64,000 bases of DNA, from positions 1,815,801 to 1,879,800 of the forward strand of contig NZ_LT977071.1 in the NCBI RefSeq assembly GCF_900250075.1, written 5' to 3'. A program made the translations under genes and the position numbers. The stretch comes from Cupriavidus taiwanensis (GTDB lineage Bacteria; Pseudomonadota; Gammaproteobacteria; Burkholderiales; Burkholderiaceae). Below the pieces are notes generated by a model that saw nothing but the letters and a program-made list of their open reading frames with translations, did no database searches and was not told the DNA's origin. Shown here piece by piece: positions 1 through 9,252 of this stretch (the stretch's first letter is position 1; every line of letters begins with the position of its first letter).

Positions 1-2
1 GC

Positions 3-143
3 GATGCGCCGCCGCGCGGGCTGGTGTTCGTGCCGTGGTTCGACGCCAGCCAGCTGATCAACAAGGTCACGCTCGACGCCACCTGCCCGATCTCGCTGCA
101 GACCGACTTCAAGAAGTGCGCGGTCAAGATCGTCAAGGTCTAG
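3..143 (+). CDS. napA: NapA C-terminal end (partial)
   Basis: These are the last 46 residues of an open frame that enters from outside the window and stops with TAG at 141-143. The peptide contains [15 protein letters not shown] and ends [13 protein letters not shown], which is the characteristic C-terminus of the periplasmic nitrate reductase catalytic subunit NapA (molybdenum bis-MGD and one 4Fe-4S cluster). napB begins 25 bases later, the normal nap order. Nothing can be said about the rest of the protein. Confidence 0.93.
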
Positions 144-168
144 CGCGGCCGATACAACAGGAGACGCC

Positions 169-690
169 ATGAAACCGAGTCGATCCTGGGCGCCACTGCT
201 GGCCGTGCTCACGCTGCTGCTGGCGGCGGCATTGCCGCTGCCGGCGCGTGCTCAGCAGCAGCAGCAAGGCCTGGTCGATGCCATGCGCGGCAACACGCCC
301 ATCGGCAACGAGACCAAGGCCCCGATCATATACCCGACCGAGAACAAGGACATACGCCGCAACCGCAACTACACCATGCAGCCGCCGACGATCCCGCACA
401 AGATCGACGGCTACCAGGTCGACAAGGACTTCAACCGCTGCATGTTCTGCCACGCGCGCACCCGCACCGAAGAGACCCAGGCGATCCCGGTCAGCATTAC
501 GCATTACATGGACCGCGACAACAACGTGCTGGCCGAGGTGTCGCCGCGCCGCTATTTCTGCACGCAGTGCCACGTGCCGCAGGCGGACGCCAAGCCGCTG
601 GTGGGCAATACCTTCATCGATGTCGAGCAGATGCTCAAGCGCAAGCCCGGCGCCAAAGGAGCGGCCGACACCAAGGGAGCGGCCAAATAA
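169..690 (+). CDS. napB: NapB, dihaem cytochrome c subunit of periplasmic nitrate reductase
   Basis: This 173-residue protein has an N-terminal signal peptide (hydrophobic residues about 8-26, then PARA-Q). It has two haem c attachment motifs, CMFCH at 91-95 and CTQCH at 131-135. Conserved blocks such as APIIYPTENKDIRRNRNY and PPTIPHKIDGYQ are typical of NapB. NapB passes electrons from NapC to NapA in the periplasm. A good ribosome site (AGGAG at 160-164) precedes the ATG. It lies between napA and napC in the usual order, and its haems need the ccm genes found just downstream. The alanine/lysine-rich tail (about residues 155-173) has no clear function. Confidence 0.96.
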   Translation: MKPSRSWAPLLAVLTLLLAAALPLPARAQQQQQGLVDAMRGNTPIGNETKAPIIYPTENKDIRRNRNYTMQPPTIPHKIDGYQVDKDFNRCMFCHARTRTEETQAIPVSITHYMDRDNNVLAEVSPRRYFCTQCHVPQADAKPLVGNTFIDVEQMLKRKPGAKGAADTKGAAK

Positions 691-739
691 GGGCGCGACC
701 AGATAGCAGCGCCCGGCCCCGACCTCAACCTCATTGCGG

Positions 740-1336
740 ATGCGCGCCATGCTCGACCTGCTCAAGCGCTACTGGCGGACCATCAACCGGCCCAGCGCCT
801 ACTTCAGCCTGGGCTTCCTGACACTGGGCGGCTTTATCGCCGGGGTGGTGTTCTGGGGCGCGTTCAACACCGCGCTGGAACTGACCAACACCGAGCAATT
901 CTGCACCGGCTGCCACGAGATGCGCGACAACGTCTACCAGGAGCTGCAGGGCACCATCCACTTCACCAACCGCAGCGGCGTGCGCGCCAAATGCTCGGAC
1001 TGCCACGTGCCGCACAACTGGACCGACAAGATGGCGCGCAAGATGCAGGCGTCCAAGGAAGTCTGGGCCAAGATCTTCGGCACCGTCGACACGCGCGAGA
1101 AATTCCAGGCGCACCGGCTGACGCTGGCGCAGCACGAGTGGGCCCGCTTCAAGGCCAACGATTCGCTGGAATGCCGCAACTGCCACGATTACCAGTCGAT
1201 GGACTTCACCCGGCAGAGCCCGCGCGCGCAGGCCATGCATTCGACCTACCTGGCCAACAAGGAGAAGACCTGCATCGACTGCCACAAGGGCATCGCCCAC
1301 CATCTTCCGGACGTATCCAAGGCCGAGGAGAAATGA
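740..1336 (+). CDS. napC: NapC, membrane-anchored tetrahaem quinol dehydrogenase
   Basis: NapC/NirT-family cytochrome of about 198 residues. One N-terminal transmembrane helix ([20 protein letters not shown]) is followed by a periplasmic domain with four CxxCH motifs (CTGCH, CSDCH, CRNCH, CIDCH). It oxidises quinol in the membrane and reduces NapB/NapA. The start is uncertain: TTG at 734, ATG at 740 and ATG at 749 are in frame and none has a strong ribosome site. The stop overlaps the ccmA start (ATGA at 1333-1336), so translation of nap and ccm genes is probably coupled. Confidence 0.95.
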   Translation: MRAMLDLLKRYWRTINRPSAYFSLGFLTLGGFIAGVVFWGAFNTALELTNTEQFCTGCHEMRDNVYQELQGTIHFTNRSGVRAKCSDCHVPHNWTDKMARKMQASKEVWAKIFGTVDTREKFQAHRLTLAQHEWARFKANDSLECRNCHDYQSMDFTRQSPRAQAMHSTYLANKEKTCIDCHKGIAHHLPDVSKAEEK

Positions 1337-1992
1337 CGCGTGCTGCCGCGCCCGTGCTCAGCGCCAGCGGCCTGGCGGTGTCGCGTGCCGGCCGCAAGGT
1401 ATTGCATGGCATCGACCTCAGCTTGGCGCCGGGCGACCTGCTGCAGGTGCTGGGTGCCAACGGCAGCGGCAAGACCACGCTGCTGCGCGTGCTGTGCGGC
1501 CTGGCCAGCGCGGATGCCGGCACGCTGCACTGGCACGGCCGTCCGCTGCACGCCGCCGATCCGGAGTTCCAGCAGGCGCTGGCCTACCTGGGCCACGCCA
1601 ACGGCATTGACGTCGACCTGACCCCGGCCGAGAACCTGCGCTTTGCTGCCCGCCTCGTTGGCCACCGTGCCGGCCGCCATGCCGATGCCGGCCAGCGCGC
1701 CGACGGCGTCGCGCGCGCGCTCGCCGCGCAAGGGCTGGAGCACGTCGCGCAGGTGCCGGTGCGCACGCTGTCGCAAGGCCAGCGACGCCGCGTCGCGCTG
1801 GCGCGGCTGGCGCTGGCGCCGCGCACGCTGTGGCTGCTGGATGAACCGGTGACCGCGCTGGATGCCGATAGCTGCGCGCGCTTCCAGCGCCAGCTGGACG
1901 CGCACCTGGCCGCGGGCGGCATGGCCGTGATCGCCACGCACCAGTTGCTGCCCGCCGGCGGCGCGGTGCTGCGCCTGGAGGGGCCGGCATGA
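1333..1992 (+). CDS. ccmA: CcmA, haem exporter ATP-binding protein
   Basis: ABC ATPase of 219 residues for System I cytochrome c maturation. It has Walker A GANGSGKT at 41-48, a signature in the form LSQGQRRR, and Walker B LWLLDEP followed by TALD. The signature has Q instead of the second G of LSGGQ, a variation common in CcmA. With CcmB, CcmC and CcmD it drives release of haem-loaded CcmE. The ATG sits inside the napC stop, and the gene overlaps ccmB by four bases. A much longer in-frame reading begins at 991, but it covers napC and is not credible. Confidence 0.96.
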   Translation: MTRAAAPVLSASGLAVSRAGRKVLHGIDLSLAPGDLLQVLGANGSGKTTLLRVLCGLASADAGTLHWHGRPLHAADPEFQQALAYLGHANGIDVDLTPAENLRFAARLVGHRAGRHADAGQRADGVARALAAQGLEHVAQVPVRTLSQGQRRRVALARLALAPRTLWLLDEPVTALDADSCARFQRQLDAHLAAGGMAVIATHQLLPAGGAVLRLEGPA

Positions 1993-2684
1993 TGGGCATG
2001 ACCGGCATGCCAGGCACCCTCGCCGCCATCGTCGCGCACGATGTCTCGCTGTCGTGGCGGCGGCGCGGCAGCCTGCTCGGCGGCGTGGTGTTCTATGTCA
2101 TGGCCGCCAGCCTGTTCCCGCTGGCGCTCGGGCCCGAGCCGCAGCAGCTGCGCGCGCTGGCGCCGGGCATCCTGTGGGTGACGGCGCTGCTGGCCTCGAT
2201 GCTGTCGCTGTCGCGCCTGTTCGCGCAGGAGCATGCCGACGGCAGCCTGGACCAGCTGCTGCTGTCGCCGCATCCGCTGGCGCTGCTGGTGCTGGCGAAG
2301 ATTGCCGCGCACTGGCTCACCAGCGGGCTGCCGCTGCTGGTGCTGACGCCGCTGCTGGCGCAGCAATACGGGTTGCCGTTTGGCGCCGCGCTATTGCTGG
2401 CCGCATCGCTGCTGGTCGGCACGCCGGCGCTGAGCTTGATCGGCGCAGTGGGCGCGGCGCTGACGCTGGGCGTGCGCGGCGGCGCGGTGCTGCTGTGCAT
2501 CCTGGTGCTGCCGCTGTGCGTGCCGGTGCTGGTGTTCGGCGCCAGCGCCGCGGCGGCGGCCGACGCCGGGCTCGACGTGGTGCCGCAGTTCTCGTTGCTG
2601 GGCGCGTGCCTGGCGTTGTCGCTGTTCCTGTGCCCGCTGGCCGCCGCCGCGGGGCTACGCATCGCCATGGAGACGCCGGCATGA
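1989..2684 (+). CDS. ccmB: CcmB, haem exporter membrane subunit
   Basis: Integral membrane protein of 231 residues with about six hydrophobic helices. It has the family feature FAQEHADGSLDQLLLSPHPL (about residues 78-97), a cytoplasmic loop that contacts the ATPase. It forms the CcmAB transporter that uses ATP to free holo-CcmE from CcmC. It starts inside the ccmA stop and ends inside the ccmC start (ATGA), so it belongs to one translationally coupled operon. Confidence 0.95.
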   Translation: MMGMTGMPGTLAAIVAHDVSLSWRRRGSLLGGVVFYVMAASLFPLALGPEPQQLRALAPGILWVTALLASMLSLSRLFAQEHADGSLDQLLLSPHPLALLVLAKIAAHWLTSGLPLLVLTPLLAQQYGLPFGAALLLAASLLVGTPALSLIGAVGAALTLGVRGGAVLLCILVLPLCVPVLVFGASAAAAADAGLDVVPQFSLLGACLALSLFLCPLAAAAGLRIAMETPA

Positions 2685-3451
2685 GCCAGCCGCTGCACTC
2701 GCTGCATACCGCCGGAGCGCCGCGGGCGCGCTTTGCCTGGATGGCATACGCGGCGCCGGTGCGGTTCTATCCGCTGGCCGGGCGCATGGCACCGTGGTTC
2801 TTCGCCGCGGCGGCGGTGCTTGCCCTCGCCGGCCTGTATGTCGGCTTTGCCGTGGCGCCCACCGATGCGCAGCAGGGCGAGGTCTACCGCATCATCTTCA
2901 TCCACGTGCCGGCGGCATGGATGTCGATGTTCATCTACCTGGTCATGGCGTGCTACTGCGCGCTGGCGCTGGTGCTGCGCACGCGGCTGTCGTCGATGAT
3001 GGCCTCGGCGCTGGCGCCCACCGGCGCGCTGTTCACGGCGCTGGCGCTCTGGACCGGTGCGCTGTGGGGCCAGCCGACGTGGGGCACTTGGTGGGTCTGG
3101 GATGCGCGGCTGACCTCCGAGCTGATCCTGCTGTTCCTGTACCTCGGCTTTATCGCGCTGGAATCCGCCATCGACGAGCCGCGCCGCGCCGAGCGCGCCT
3201 GCGCGGTGCTGGCGCTGGTGGGCGTGGCCAATATCCCGGTGATCTACTTCTCGGTGCAGTGGTGGAACACGCTGCACCAGGGCGCTTCGGTCAGCCTGAC
3301 GGCGGCGCCGTCGATGGCGGCCACGATGCTGGCCGGCATGCTGCTGATGACGCTGGCATGCTGGATGTACACCATCGCCGTGGCGCTGGTGCGGGTGCGC
3401 TGCATCCTGCGCGAGCGCGGCGAGGTGCCGCCCACCGGAGAGACATCATGA
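2681..3451 (+). CDS. ccmC: CcmC, haem-handling protein with WWD domain
   Basis: Six-helix membrane protein of 256 residues. The tryptophan-rich haem-handling motif ([12 protein letters not shown], around residue 137) and the histidines in FIHVPAAWM and WNTLHQG are the expected haem-contacting elements. CcmC presents haem to CcmE in the periplasm. The start is the ATG overlapping the ccmB stop. The frame is open further upstream but that stretch lies on ccmB. The stop overlaps ccmD. Confidence 0.95.
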   Translation: MSQPLHSLHTAGAPRARFAWMAYAAPVRFYPLAGRMAPWFFAAAAVLALAGLYVGFAVAPTDAQQGEVYRIIFIHVPAAWMSMFIYLVMACYCALALVLRTRLSSMMASALAPTGALFTALALWTGALWGQPTWGTWWVWDARLTSELILLFLYLGFIALESAIDEPRRAERACAVLALVGVANIPVIYFSVQWWNTLHQGASVSLTAAPSMAATMLAGMLLMTLACWMYTIAVALVRVRCILRERGEVPPTGETS

Positions 3452-3597
3452 CCCTGTCGTCGCTGCTCCCCGATGGAGGCCATGGCATCTTCATCGCCGG
3501 CGCGTTCGGCATGAGCGCGCTGCTGCTGGCGCTGGAACTGGTGCTGCTGGCGCGCCGCTGCCGCGCCGGTGCAAAACGGGCCGGCACGCGCCGATGA
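3448..3597 (+). CDS. ccmD: CcmD, small membrane component of the haem exporter
   Basis: Protein of 49 residues with one transmembrane helix ([18 protein letters not shown]) followed by a strongly basic tail. This is the standard architecture of CcmD, which helps release holo-CcmE from the CcmABC complex. The N-terminal [10 protein letters not shown] resembles the conserved HxxYIxxAYG block of the family. Assignment rests mainly on size, topology and position between ccmC and ccmE; both ends overlap the neighbours by four bases. Confidence 0.9.
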   Translation: MTLSSLLPDGGHGIFIAGAFGMSALLLALELVLLARRCRAGAKRAGTRR

Positions 3598-4064
3598 CGC
3601 CGCGCCAGCGCCGCTTCGGCATGCTCGCCGCGGCCCTGGCCTGCGGCGGCATCGCGCTGGCGCTGGTACTTAATGCCTTCCGCTCCAACCTGGTGTTCTT
3701 CTTCAGCCCGAGCCAGGTGGCGGCGCAGGAAGCGCCGGTGGCGCGCAGCTTCCGGCTTGGCGGACTGGTCGAGCCCGGCTCGATCCGGCGCGAGGGCGAC
3801 GGCATGACCGTGCGCTTCGTCGTCACCGACACCGCGCGGCAGGTGCCGGTGCTCTACCGCGGCCTGCTGCCCGACCTGTTCCGCGAGGGCAAGGGCGTGG
3901 TCGCGCGCGGCAAGCTGGAAGCCGACGGCACATTCATTGCCAGCGAGGTGCTGGCCAAGCACGACGAGAACTACATGCCGCCCGAAGCCGCCGACGCGCT
4001 CAAGCAGGCTGAACAGGTGAACCGCCGCATGGCCGGGGCCCCCGCGCAGGGAGCGCGCCAGTGA
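3594..4064 (+). CDS. ccmE: CcmE, periplasmic haem chaperone
   Basis: Protein of 156 residues with an N-terminal anchor helix (about 9-27), a beta-barrel OB-fold, and the diagnostic C-terminal motif [10 protein letters not shown]. The histidine at residue 123 is the covalent haem-binding residue of the family. It receives haem from CcmC and delivers it to CcmF/CcmH. The tail after the motif is flexible and rich in Ala/Gln. The gene overlaps ccmD and ccmF by four bases. Confidence 0.97.
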   Translation: MTPRQRRFGMLAAALACGGIALALVLNAFRSNLVFFFSPSQVAAQEAPVARSFRLGGLVEPGSIRREGDGMTVRFVVTDTARQVPVLYRGLLPDLFREGKGVVARGKLEADGTFIASEVLAKHDENYMPPEAADALKQAEQVNRRMAGAPAQGARQ

Positions 4065-6097
4065 TCGCCGAACTGGGGCACTTCGCGCTGATCGTCGCGC
4101 TGCTGGTAGCGCTGGTGCAGGCGGCAGTGCCGCTGGCGGGCGTGGCGCGCGGCAGGCTGGCGTGGATGGCGGTGGCGCGGCCGGCTGCGCGCGTGCAATG
4201 CGCGCTGGTGGCATTGTCGTTCGCGGCACTGGCATGGGGCTTCGTCGCCAACGACTTCAGCGTGCGCTATGTCGCCGCCAATTCCAACAGCGCGCTGCCG
4301 CTTGCCTACCGCATTGCGGCGGTATGGGGCGGGCATGAAGGTTCGATGCTGCTGTGGACGCTGATGCTGGCGCTGTGGTCGCTGGCGGTGGCGCGCTACA
4401 GCCGCCAGCTGCCGCTGGCCACGGTGGCGCGCGTGCTGGGCGTGATGGGAGCGATCAGCGCTGGTTTCGTGCTGTTCCTGCTGTTTGCCTCCAACCCCTT
4501 CGTGCGGCTGCTGCCGCCGGCGATGGCGGGGCGCGACCTCAATCCGTTGCTGCAGGACCCCGGCATGGTCTTCCACCCCCCGCTGCTCTACATGGGCTAT
4601 GTCGGCTTCTCGGTGACCTTCGCCTTCGCCGTGGCGGCACTGCTGGCCGGGCGCGTCGACGCCGCCTGGGCGCGCAGGTCGCGGCCGTGGACCACGGTGG
4701 CGTGGGCCTTCCTGACGCTGGGCATCATGCTGGGCAGCGCCTGGGCGTATTACGAACTGGGCTGGGGCGGCTGGTGGTTCTGGGATCCGGTCGAAAACGC
4801 CTCGTTCATGCCGTGGCTGGCGGGGACCGCGCTGATGCATTCGCTGGCGGTCACGGAGAAGCGCGGGGCGTTCCGCGCGTGGACCGTGCTGCTCGCCATC
4901 TTCACGTTCTCGCTGAGCCTGCTCGGCACCTTCCTGGTCCGCTCCGGCGTGCTGACCTCGGTCCATGCGTTCGCGGTCGATCCGAAGCGAGGCATCTTCA
5001 TCCTGGCCCTGCTGGGCCTGGTCACCGGTATCGCGCTGGCGCTGTACGCATGGCGCGCGCCGCGCTTGTCGTGCGTGTCGCGGCGGGTCGAGTTTGCCGC
5101 GGTCTCGCGCGAATCGCTGCTGCTGGCCAACAACGTGCTGCTGGCGGTGGCGGCGGCAACGGTGCTGCTCGGTACGCTCTACCCGTTGCTGGTCGATGTG
5201 CTGGGACTGGGCAAGATCTCGGTCGGGCCTGCCTACTTCGAGCAGGTGTTCGTGCCGCTGATGGCTCCCGCGGTGCTGCTGATGGGCGCGGCGCCGCTGG
5301 CGCGCTGGCGCCATGGCAGCCTGCCCGACATGGCGCGGCGGCTGCGCTGGGCCGGCATCGCCAGCGTCGCCATCGGCCTGGGGCTGTTGCTGGTGCTGCG
5401 CAACACCTCCGCCATGACCGGGCTGGGGCTGCTGCTGGCGGCATGGTGCGTGCTGAGCGCGGTGGCGAGCCTGGCGGGCCGGCTGCGCCATCAGCAGGGG
5501 CGCTGGTTCAGCGCGCTGCGCCAGCTCGCGCCCAGCTACTGGGGCATGCTGCTGGCGCACGCCGGCGTCGGCATCTTCATCGCGGGCGTGACGTTGGTCA
5601 CCGGGCAGGAAAGCCTGCGCGAACTGCCGATGCGCGCGGGCGATACCGTCAGTGTCGGCGGCTACGACTTCCGCTTCGCCGGCGTGAGGCAGGCCGCCGG
5701 TCCCAATTATGACGCGCTGCGCGGCACGCTGACCGCCTCGCGCGACGGCAAGCGCGTGGCGGTGCTCCATCCCGAGCGCCGCATCTACCGCAGCCAGGAC
5801 ATGCCGACCACCGAGGCCGCGATCGACAGCGGCCTGACGCGCGACCTGTACGTGGCGCTGGGCGAGAACGTGTCCAACGGCGCCGACGGCAGCGCCTGGG
5901 CCGTGCGCATCCACGTCAAGCCCTTCGTCGACTGGATCTGGGCGGGCTGCGTGCTGATGGCGCTGGGCGGCCTGCTGGCCGCGTGCGACAAGCGCTACCG
6001 GCTGCGCCGCCGCGCCGCGGCCGAAGCCGCTCCCGCGCCGACGAGTGCCCCTGCCGCGCCCGCACTGGCCTCCACGCGCGAGGAGACGCCGGCATGA
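4061..6097 (+). CDS. ccmF: CcmF, cytochrome c haem lyase core subunit
   Basis: Large membrane protein of 678 residues, the normal size for CcmF, with about 14-15 hydrophobic segments. The WWD-type haem motif ([17 protein letters not shown]) lies around residue 238. The periplasmic domain close to the C-terminus (about 520-620) precedes the last helix. It ligates haem from CcmE to apocytochromes together with CcmH. The start is GTG at 4061, overlapping the ccmE stop (GTGA). The stop overlaps ccmG. Confidence 0.96.
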   Translation: MIAELGHFALIVALLVALVQAAVPLAGVARGRLAWMAVARPAARVQCALVALSFAALAWGFVANDFSVRYVAANSNSALPLAYRIAAVWGGHEGSMLLWTLMLALWSLAVARYSRQLPLATVARVLGVMGAISAGFVLFLLFASNPFVRLLPPAMAGRDLNPLLQDPGMVFHPPLLYMGYVGFSVTFAFAVAALLAGRVDAAWARRSRPWTTVAWAFLTLGIMLGSAWAYYELGWGGWWFWDPVENASFMPWLAGTALMHSLAVTEKRGAFRAWTVLLAIFTFSLSLLGTFLVRSGVLTSVHAFAVDPKRGIFILALLGLVTGIALALYAWRAPRLSCVSRRVEFAAVSRESLLLANNVLLAVAAATVLLGTLYPLLVDVLGLGKISVGPAYFEQVFVPLMAPAVLLMGAAPLARWRHGSLPDMARRLRWAGIASVAIGLGLLLVLRNTSAMTGLGLLLAAWCVLSAVASLAGRLRHQQGRWFSALRQLAPSYWGMLLAHAGVGIFIAGVTLVTGQESLRELPMRAGDTVSVGGYDFRFAGVRQAAGPNYDALRGTLTASRDGKRVAVLHPERRIYRSQDMPTTEAAIDSGLTRDLYVALGENVSNGADGSAWAVRIHVKPFVDWIWAGCVLMALGGLLAACDKRYRLRRRAAAEAAPAPTSAPAAPALASTREETPA

Positions 6098-6636
6098 CGC
6101 GTTTCCTGCTGCCGCTCGCCGCCTTCCTCGCGCTCGCCGTCGCTCTGGCCGCGGGCCTGCGCCACGATCCGCGCGAACTGCCCTCGCCGCTGGTAGGCAA
6201 GGCCGCGCCCGCCTTCACGCTGCCGCTGCTTGAACCGGAAGGCCGCACTCTGGCGTCCGCCGACATGCGCGGCAAGGTGTGGCTGCTGAATGTGTGGGCC
6301 TCGTGGTGCACGGCCTGCCGCACCGAACATCCGGTACTGGTCGACTTCGCGGCGCGCGCGCCGGTGCCGCTGTACGGCCTGAATTACAAGGACGAGGCCG
6401 GCGCCGCGCGCGACTGGCTGCAGCGGCTCGGCGACCCCTACACCGCATCGCTGGTCGACGCCGACGGGCGCGTGGGGATCGACTACGGCGTCTATGGCGT
6501 GCCCGAGACCTTTGTCATCGACCAGCACGGCGTGGTGCGCTACCGCCAGGTCGGCCCCGTCACGCGCGAGGTGCTGGAGCAGAAGCTGATCCCGCTGATC
6601 GAGCGCCTGCAGCGCCAGGGAGGTGGCCATGCATAG
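6094..6636 (+). CDS. ccmG: CcmG/DsbE, membrane-anchored thioredoxin-like protein
   Basis: Thioredoxin-fold protein of 180 residues with an N-terminal anchor helix (4-21). It has the CcmG-type motif LNVWASWC and the conserved GVYGVPETFVID segment. It keeps the cysteines of apocytochrome CxxCH motifs reduced before haem attachment. The active site is C72-T-A-C75, read directly from the bases TGCACGGCCTGC; most CcmG proteins have a proline between the cysteines. The start ATG overlaps the ccmF stop. Upstream in-frame codons lie over ccmF. Confidence 0.94.
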   Translation: MTRFLLPLAAFLALAVALAAGLRHDPRELPSPLVGKAAPAFTLPLLEPEGRTLASADMRGKVWLLNVWASWCTACRTEHPVLVDFAARAPVPLYGLNYKDEAGAARDWLQRLGDPYTASLVDADGRVGIDYGVYGVPETFVIDQHGVVRYRQVGPVTREVLEQKLIPLIERLQRQGGGHA

Positions 6637-7096
6637 GCTTCGCGCTGCGCTTGCCCTGTGGCTATGCTGGCTGCCAGTGCTGGCGGCTGCCGCGCCGACC
6701 GAGGCCGAGCTCGATGCGCGCGTGCATGCGCTGTCCAATGAACTGCGCTGCCTGGTGTGCCAGAACCAGACGCTGGCCGATTCCAACGCCGACCTGGCCG
6801 TCGACCTGCGCCGCCAGATCCGCGAGCTGCTGCGCGGCGGCGCCAGCGACCAAGCGGTCAAGGACTACCTGGCGCAGCGCTATGGCGACTTCGTGCTGTA
6901 CAAGCCGCCGCTGCGGCCGCTGACGTGGCTGTTGTGGTTTGGCCCGCTGCTGCTGGTTGCCGGCGTCGCATGGGCGATCGTGCGGGCCCGCGCGCGTCAC
7001 CGCGGCACGGGCGCTGCACTCGATGACAGCGCCCGGCGCCACCTTGAAAGCCTGCTCAACGACGCCGCCGATCCTGCCAGCCCCCGACAACCATGA
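6629..7096 (+). CDS. ccmH: CcmH (CcmL/NrfF-type), thiol reductase of cytochrome c maturation
   Basis: Short CcmH of 155 residues. It has a signal/anchor, the conserved redox motif LRCLVCQNQTLADSNADLA (cysteines 41 and 44), and one C-terminal transmembrane helix (about residues 104-120). It cooperates with CcmG and CcmF in preparing apocytochrome. ATG at 6629 is preferred, since GGAGGTGG lies just upstream; GTG at 6623 is also in frame. Here CcmH is separate from CcmI, unlike the fused form in E. coli. Confidence 0.94.
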   Translation: MHRLRAALALWLCWLPVLAAAAPTEAELDARVHALSNELRCLVCQNQTLADSNADLAVDLRRQIRELLRGGASDQAVKDYLAQRYGDFVLYKPPLRPLTWLLWFGPLLLVAGVAWAIVRARARHRGTGAALDDSARRHLESLLNDAADPASPRQP

Positions 7097-8292
7097 CGAC
7101 CTTCTGGCTGCTCGCCGCCGCGCTGATCGCCGCCGCCATGGCCGGGCTGTTGTGGCCGCTGCTGCGCCGCTTCGCCACTCCCGACCCTGGCACGCCGGAG
7201 CGCACGCTGCTGGTCGACCTGTACCGCGACCAGTTGCGCGAGCTCGACGCCGACCTGCGCACCGGCACGCTGAGCGCGGCCCGGCATGCCGAAGCCCGCG
7301 ACGAACTCGGCCGCCGGCTGCTGGATGAAGCCGCGGACACCGCCACCGGCACGCACCGCGCCAGCACTTCCCCCCTGCTCGCCGCGGCATTGCTGGCGGC
7401 GTTGCCGAGCGCCGCCATCCTGCTCTACCTGCACCTGGGCAACCCCGTCGCGCTCTGGCGCGCCGGCGACATGCCGGGCGTTGGCGGCAGCCAGCACCAG
7501 CTCAGCGGCGCGCAGGTCGAAGGCATGGTCAACCAGCTGGCGCAGCGGCTGCGCGAAGCGCCGGCCGATCCCGAAGGCTGGGCCATGCTGGCGCGCTCCT
7601 ACAGCGTGCTGGAGCGGCATGCCGACGCTGCGGCGGCCTACGCCCGCGCCGTCGAGCTGGCGCCAGAGGTGGCATCGCTGCGCGCCGATTACGCCGATGT
7701 GCTGGCCAGTCTCAACCATGGCTCACTGCAAGGTCTGCCAATGGCGGAGATCGGCCGGGCGCTGGCGCTGGACCCGGATGACCCCAAGGCCCTGGCGCTG
7801 GCGGCCAGCGCGGCGGTGGAGCGCGGCGACAAACAGGCGGCGATCGGCTACTGGGAACACCTGCACCGGCTGCTGCCCCCGGACTCGCAGACCGCGGCGC
7901 GCGTGGCCGCAAACCTTGTCGCGGCGCGCGGCGATTCCGCCGCGCCGCCGGCGAAGATCACCGGCATGGTCACGCTCAGCGAAAAGGCCGGGCGCACGCC
8001 GCAGCCGGGCGACACCCTGTTCGTCTACGCCCTGCCCGCCGACGGCTCGCGCATGCCGCTGGCGGTGGTGCGCCGGCAGGCGCGCGACCTGCCGCTGACG
8101 TTCACGCTGGACGACGCAATGGCGATGCGGCCAGACCGCAAGCTGTCGGCGCACACGCAGGTGGTGGTGGAGGCGCGCGTTTCAGCAAGCGGCAATGCCA
8201 TGCCGCAGTCGGGCGACCTGGTCGGGCGCAGCGGTCCGCTGGCAGTCGGCAGCGAAGGCGTGCGGATCGCGATCGACGCCGCCGTGCCATAG
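7093..8292 (+). CDS. ccmI: CcmI, TPR-containing apocytochrome chaperone
   Basis: Protein of 399 residues with two N-terminal membrane helices (about 2-20 and 92-112) bracketing a cytoplasmic coiled segment. A periplasmic TPR region (about 140-270) and a C-terminal beta-rich domain (about 280-399) follow. This matches CcmI/CycH, which holds apocytochrome c for the CcmF/H lyase. It is the last gene of the nap-ccm run; its stop lies only three bases from the stop of the convergent tdh gene, and no terminator hairpin is visible there. Confidence 0.92.
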   Translation: MTTFWLLAAALIAAAMAGLLWPLLRRFATPDPGTPERTLLVDLYRDQLRELDADLRTGTLSAARHAEARDELGRRLLDEAADTATGTHRASTSPLLAAALLAALPSAAILLYLHLGNPVALWRAGDMPGVGGSQHQLSGAQVEGMVNQLAQRLREAPADPEGWAMLARSYSVLERHADAAAAYARAVELAPEVASLRADYADVLASLNHGSLQGLPMAEIGRALALDPDDPKALALAASAAVERGDKQAAIGYWEHLHRLLPPDSQTAARVAANLVAARGDSAAPPAKITGMVTLSEKAGRTPQPGDTLFVYALPADGSRMPLAVVRRQARDLPLTFTLDDAMAMRPDRKLSAHTQVVVEARVSASGNAMPQSGDLVGRSGPLAVGSEGVRIAIDAAVP

Positions 8293-8295
8293 CGC

Positions 8296-9252
8296 TCAGG
8301 CAGCCAGCGTCGCCCTCAGGTTGGCCAGCATGTCCGCGACCATTTCCTCCAGGCCGTACTGCGCCTTCCACCCCCAGTCCGCGCGCGCCACCGAATCGTC
8401 GATCGAATCCGGCCAGCCTTGCGCGATCGCCTGGCGGTAGTCGGGTTCGTAGCGGATCTCGAAGTCCGGCACATGCTTGCGGATCGCCGCGGCGATCTGC
8501 GCGGGCGTGAAGGTGGTGCCGGCGATGTTGTAGCTGCCGCGTTCGCCCAGCCGTTCCGCAGGTGCCTCCATCAGTTCGATGGTCGCGCGCAGCGCGTCGG
8601 GCATGTACATCATCGGCAGGGCCTCGTCTTCCTTCAGGAAGCAAGTGTAGGGCTCGCCCTTCACGGCAGCATGGAAGATATCGACCGCATAGTCGGTGGT
8701 GCCGCCGCCAGGCGGCGTCTTGTGCGAGATCAGCCCCGGATAGCGCACGCTGCGCACATCGACGCCGTGGTTGGCGTGGTACCAGCGGCACCAGCCCTCG
8801 CCCGCCTGCTTGGAGATGCCATAGACGGTGGTCGGCTCCATCACGGTCTTCTGCGGCGTATCCACCGATGGCGTGGTCGGGCCGAACGCCGCGATCGAGC
8901 TGGGCCAGAACACGCGCTCCAGCCCGGTCTGCCGCGCCAGTTCCAGCACGTTGAGCAGGCTCGTCATGTTCAGGTTCCAGGCCCACTGCGGCGCCTTTTC
9001 GCCGGTGGCCGACAGCGCCGCCGCCAGCAGGTAGACCTGCGTGATGCCATGGCGCTCGACCACGGTGGCGAGTTCGCCGCGGTCGGTGGCGTTGAGCATC
9101 TCGTGCGTGATGTGCACGTGGCGGCCGGTCGGCACCACGTCGGAGGTAATGACGCTGCCGCGGCCGTAGCGCTCGGCCAGCGCCAGTGCCAGCTCGGAGC
9201 CGATCTGGCCGTTGGCGCCGACGATCAGGATCCTGGGAGTGCCGTCGGTCAT
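8296..9252 (-). CDS. tdh: L-threonine 3-dehydrogenase, SDR (epimerase-like) type
   Basis: Extended short-chain dehydrogenase of 318 residues. NAD-binding motif VGANGQIG lies at 11-18 and the catalytic YGISK (Tyr144, Lys148) lies after the PSSIAAFG segment. It oxidises L-threonine to 2-amino-3-ketobutyrate. The substrate call rests on family resemblance ([11 protein letters not shown], VYGISKxxGE) and on the gene overlapping by four bases with kbl, whose product uses that ketoacid. It is unrelated in fold to the zinc-type Tdh of E. coli. Confidence 0.9.
   Translation of the reverse strand: MTDGTPRILIVGANGQIGSELALALAERYGRGSVITSDVVPTGRHVHITHEMLNATDRGELATVVERHGITQVYLLAAALSATGEKAPQWAWNLNMTSLLNVLELARQTGLERVFWPSSIAAFGPTTPSVDTPQKTVMEPTTVYGISKQAGEGWCRWYHANHGVDVRSVRYPGLISHKTPPGGGTTDYAVDIFHAAVKGEPYTCFLKEDEALPMMYMPDALRATIELMEAPAERLGERGSYNIAGTTFTPAQIAAAIRKHVPDFEIRYEPDYRQAIAQGWPDSIDDSVARADWGWKAQYGLEEMVADMLANLRATLAA

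Noticed and set aside
991..1332. Extended N-terminus for ccmA
   Set aside because: The in-frame extension overlaps napC entirely and the family start fits ATG 1333.
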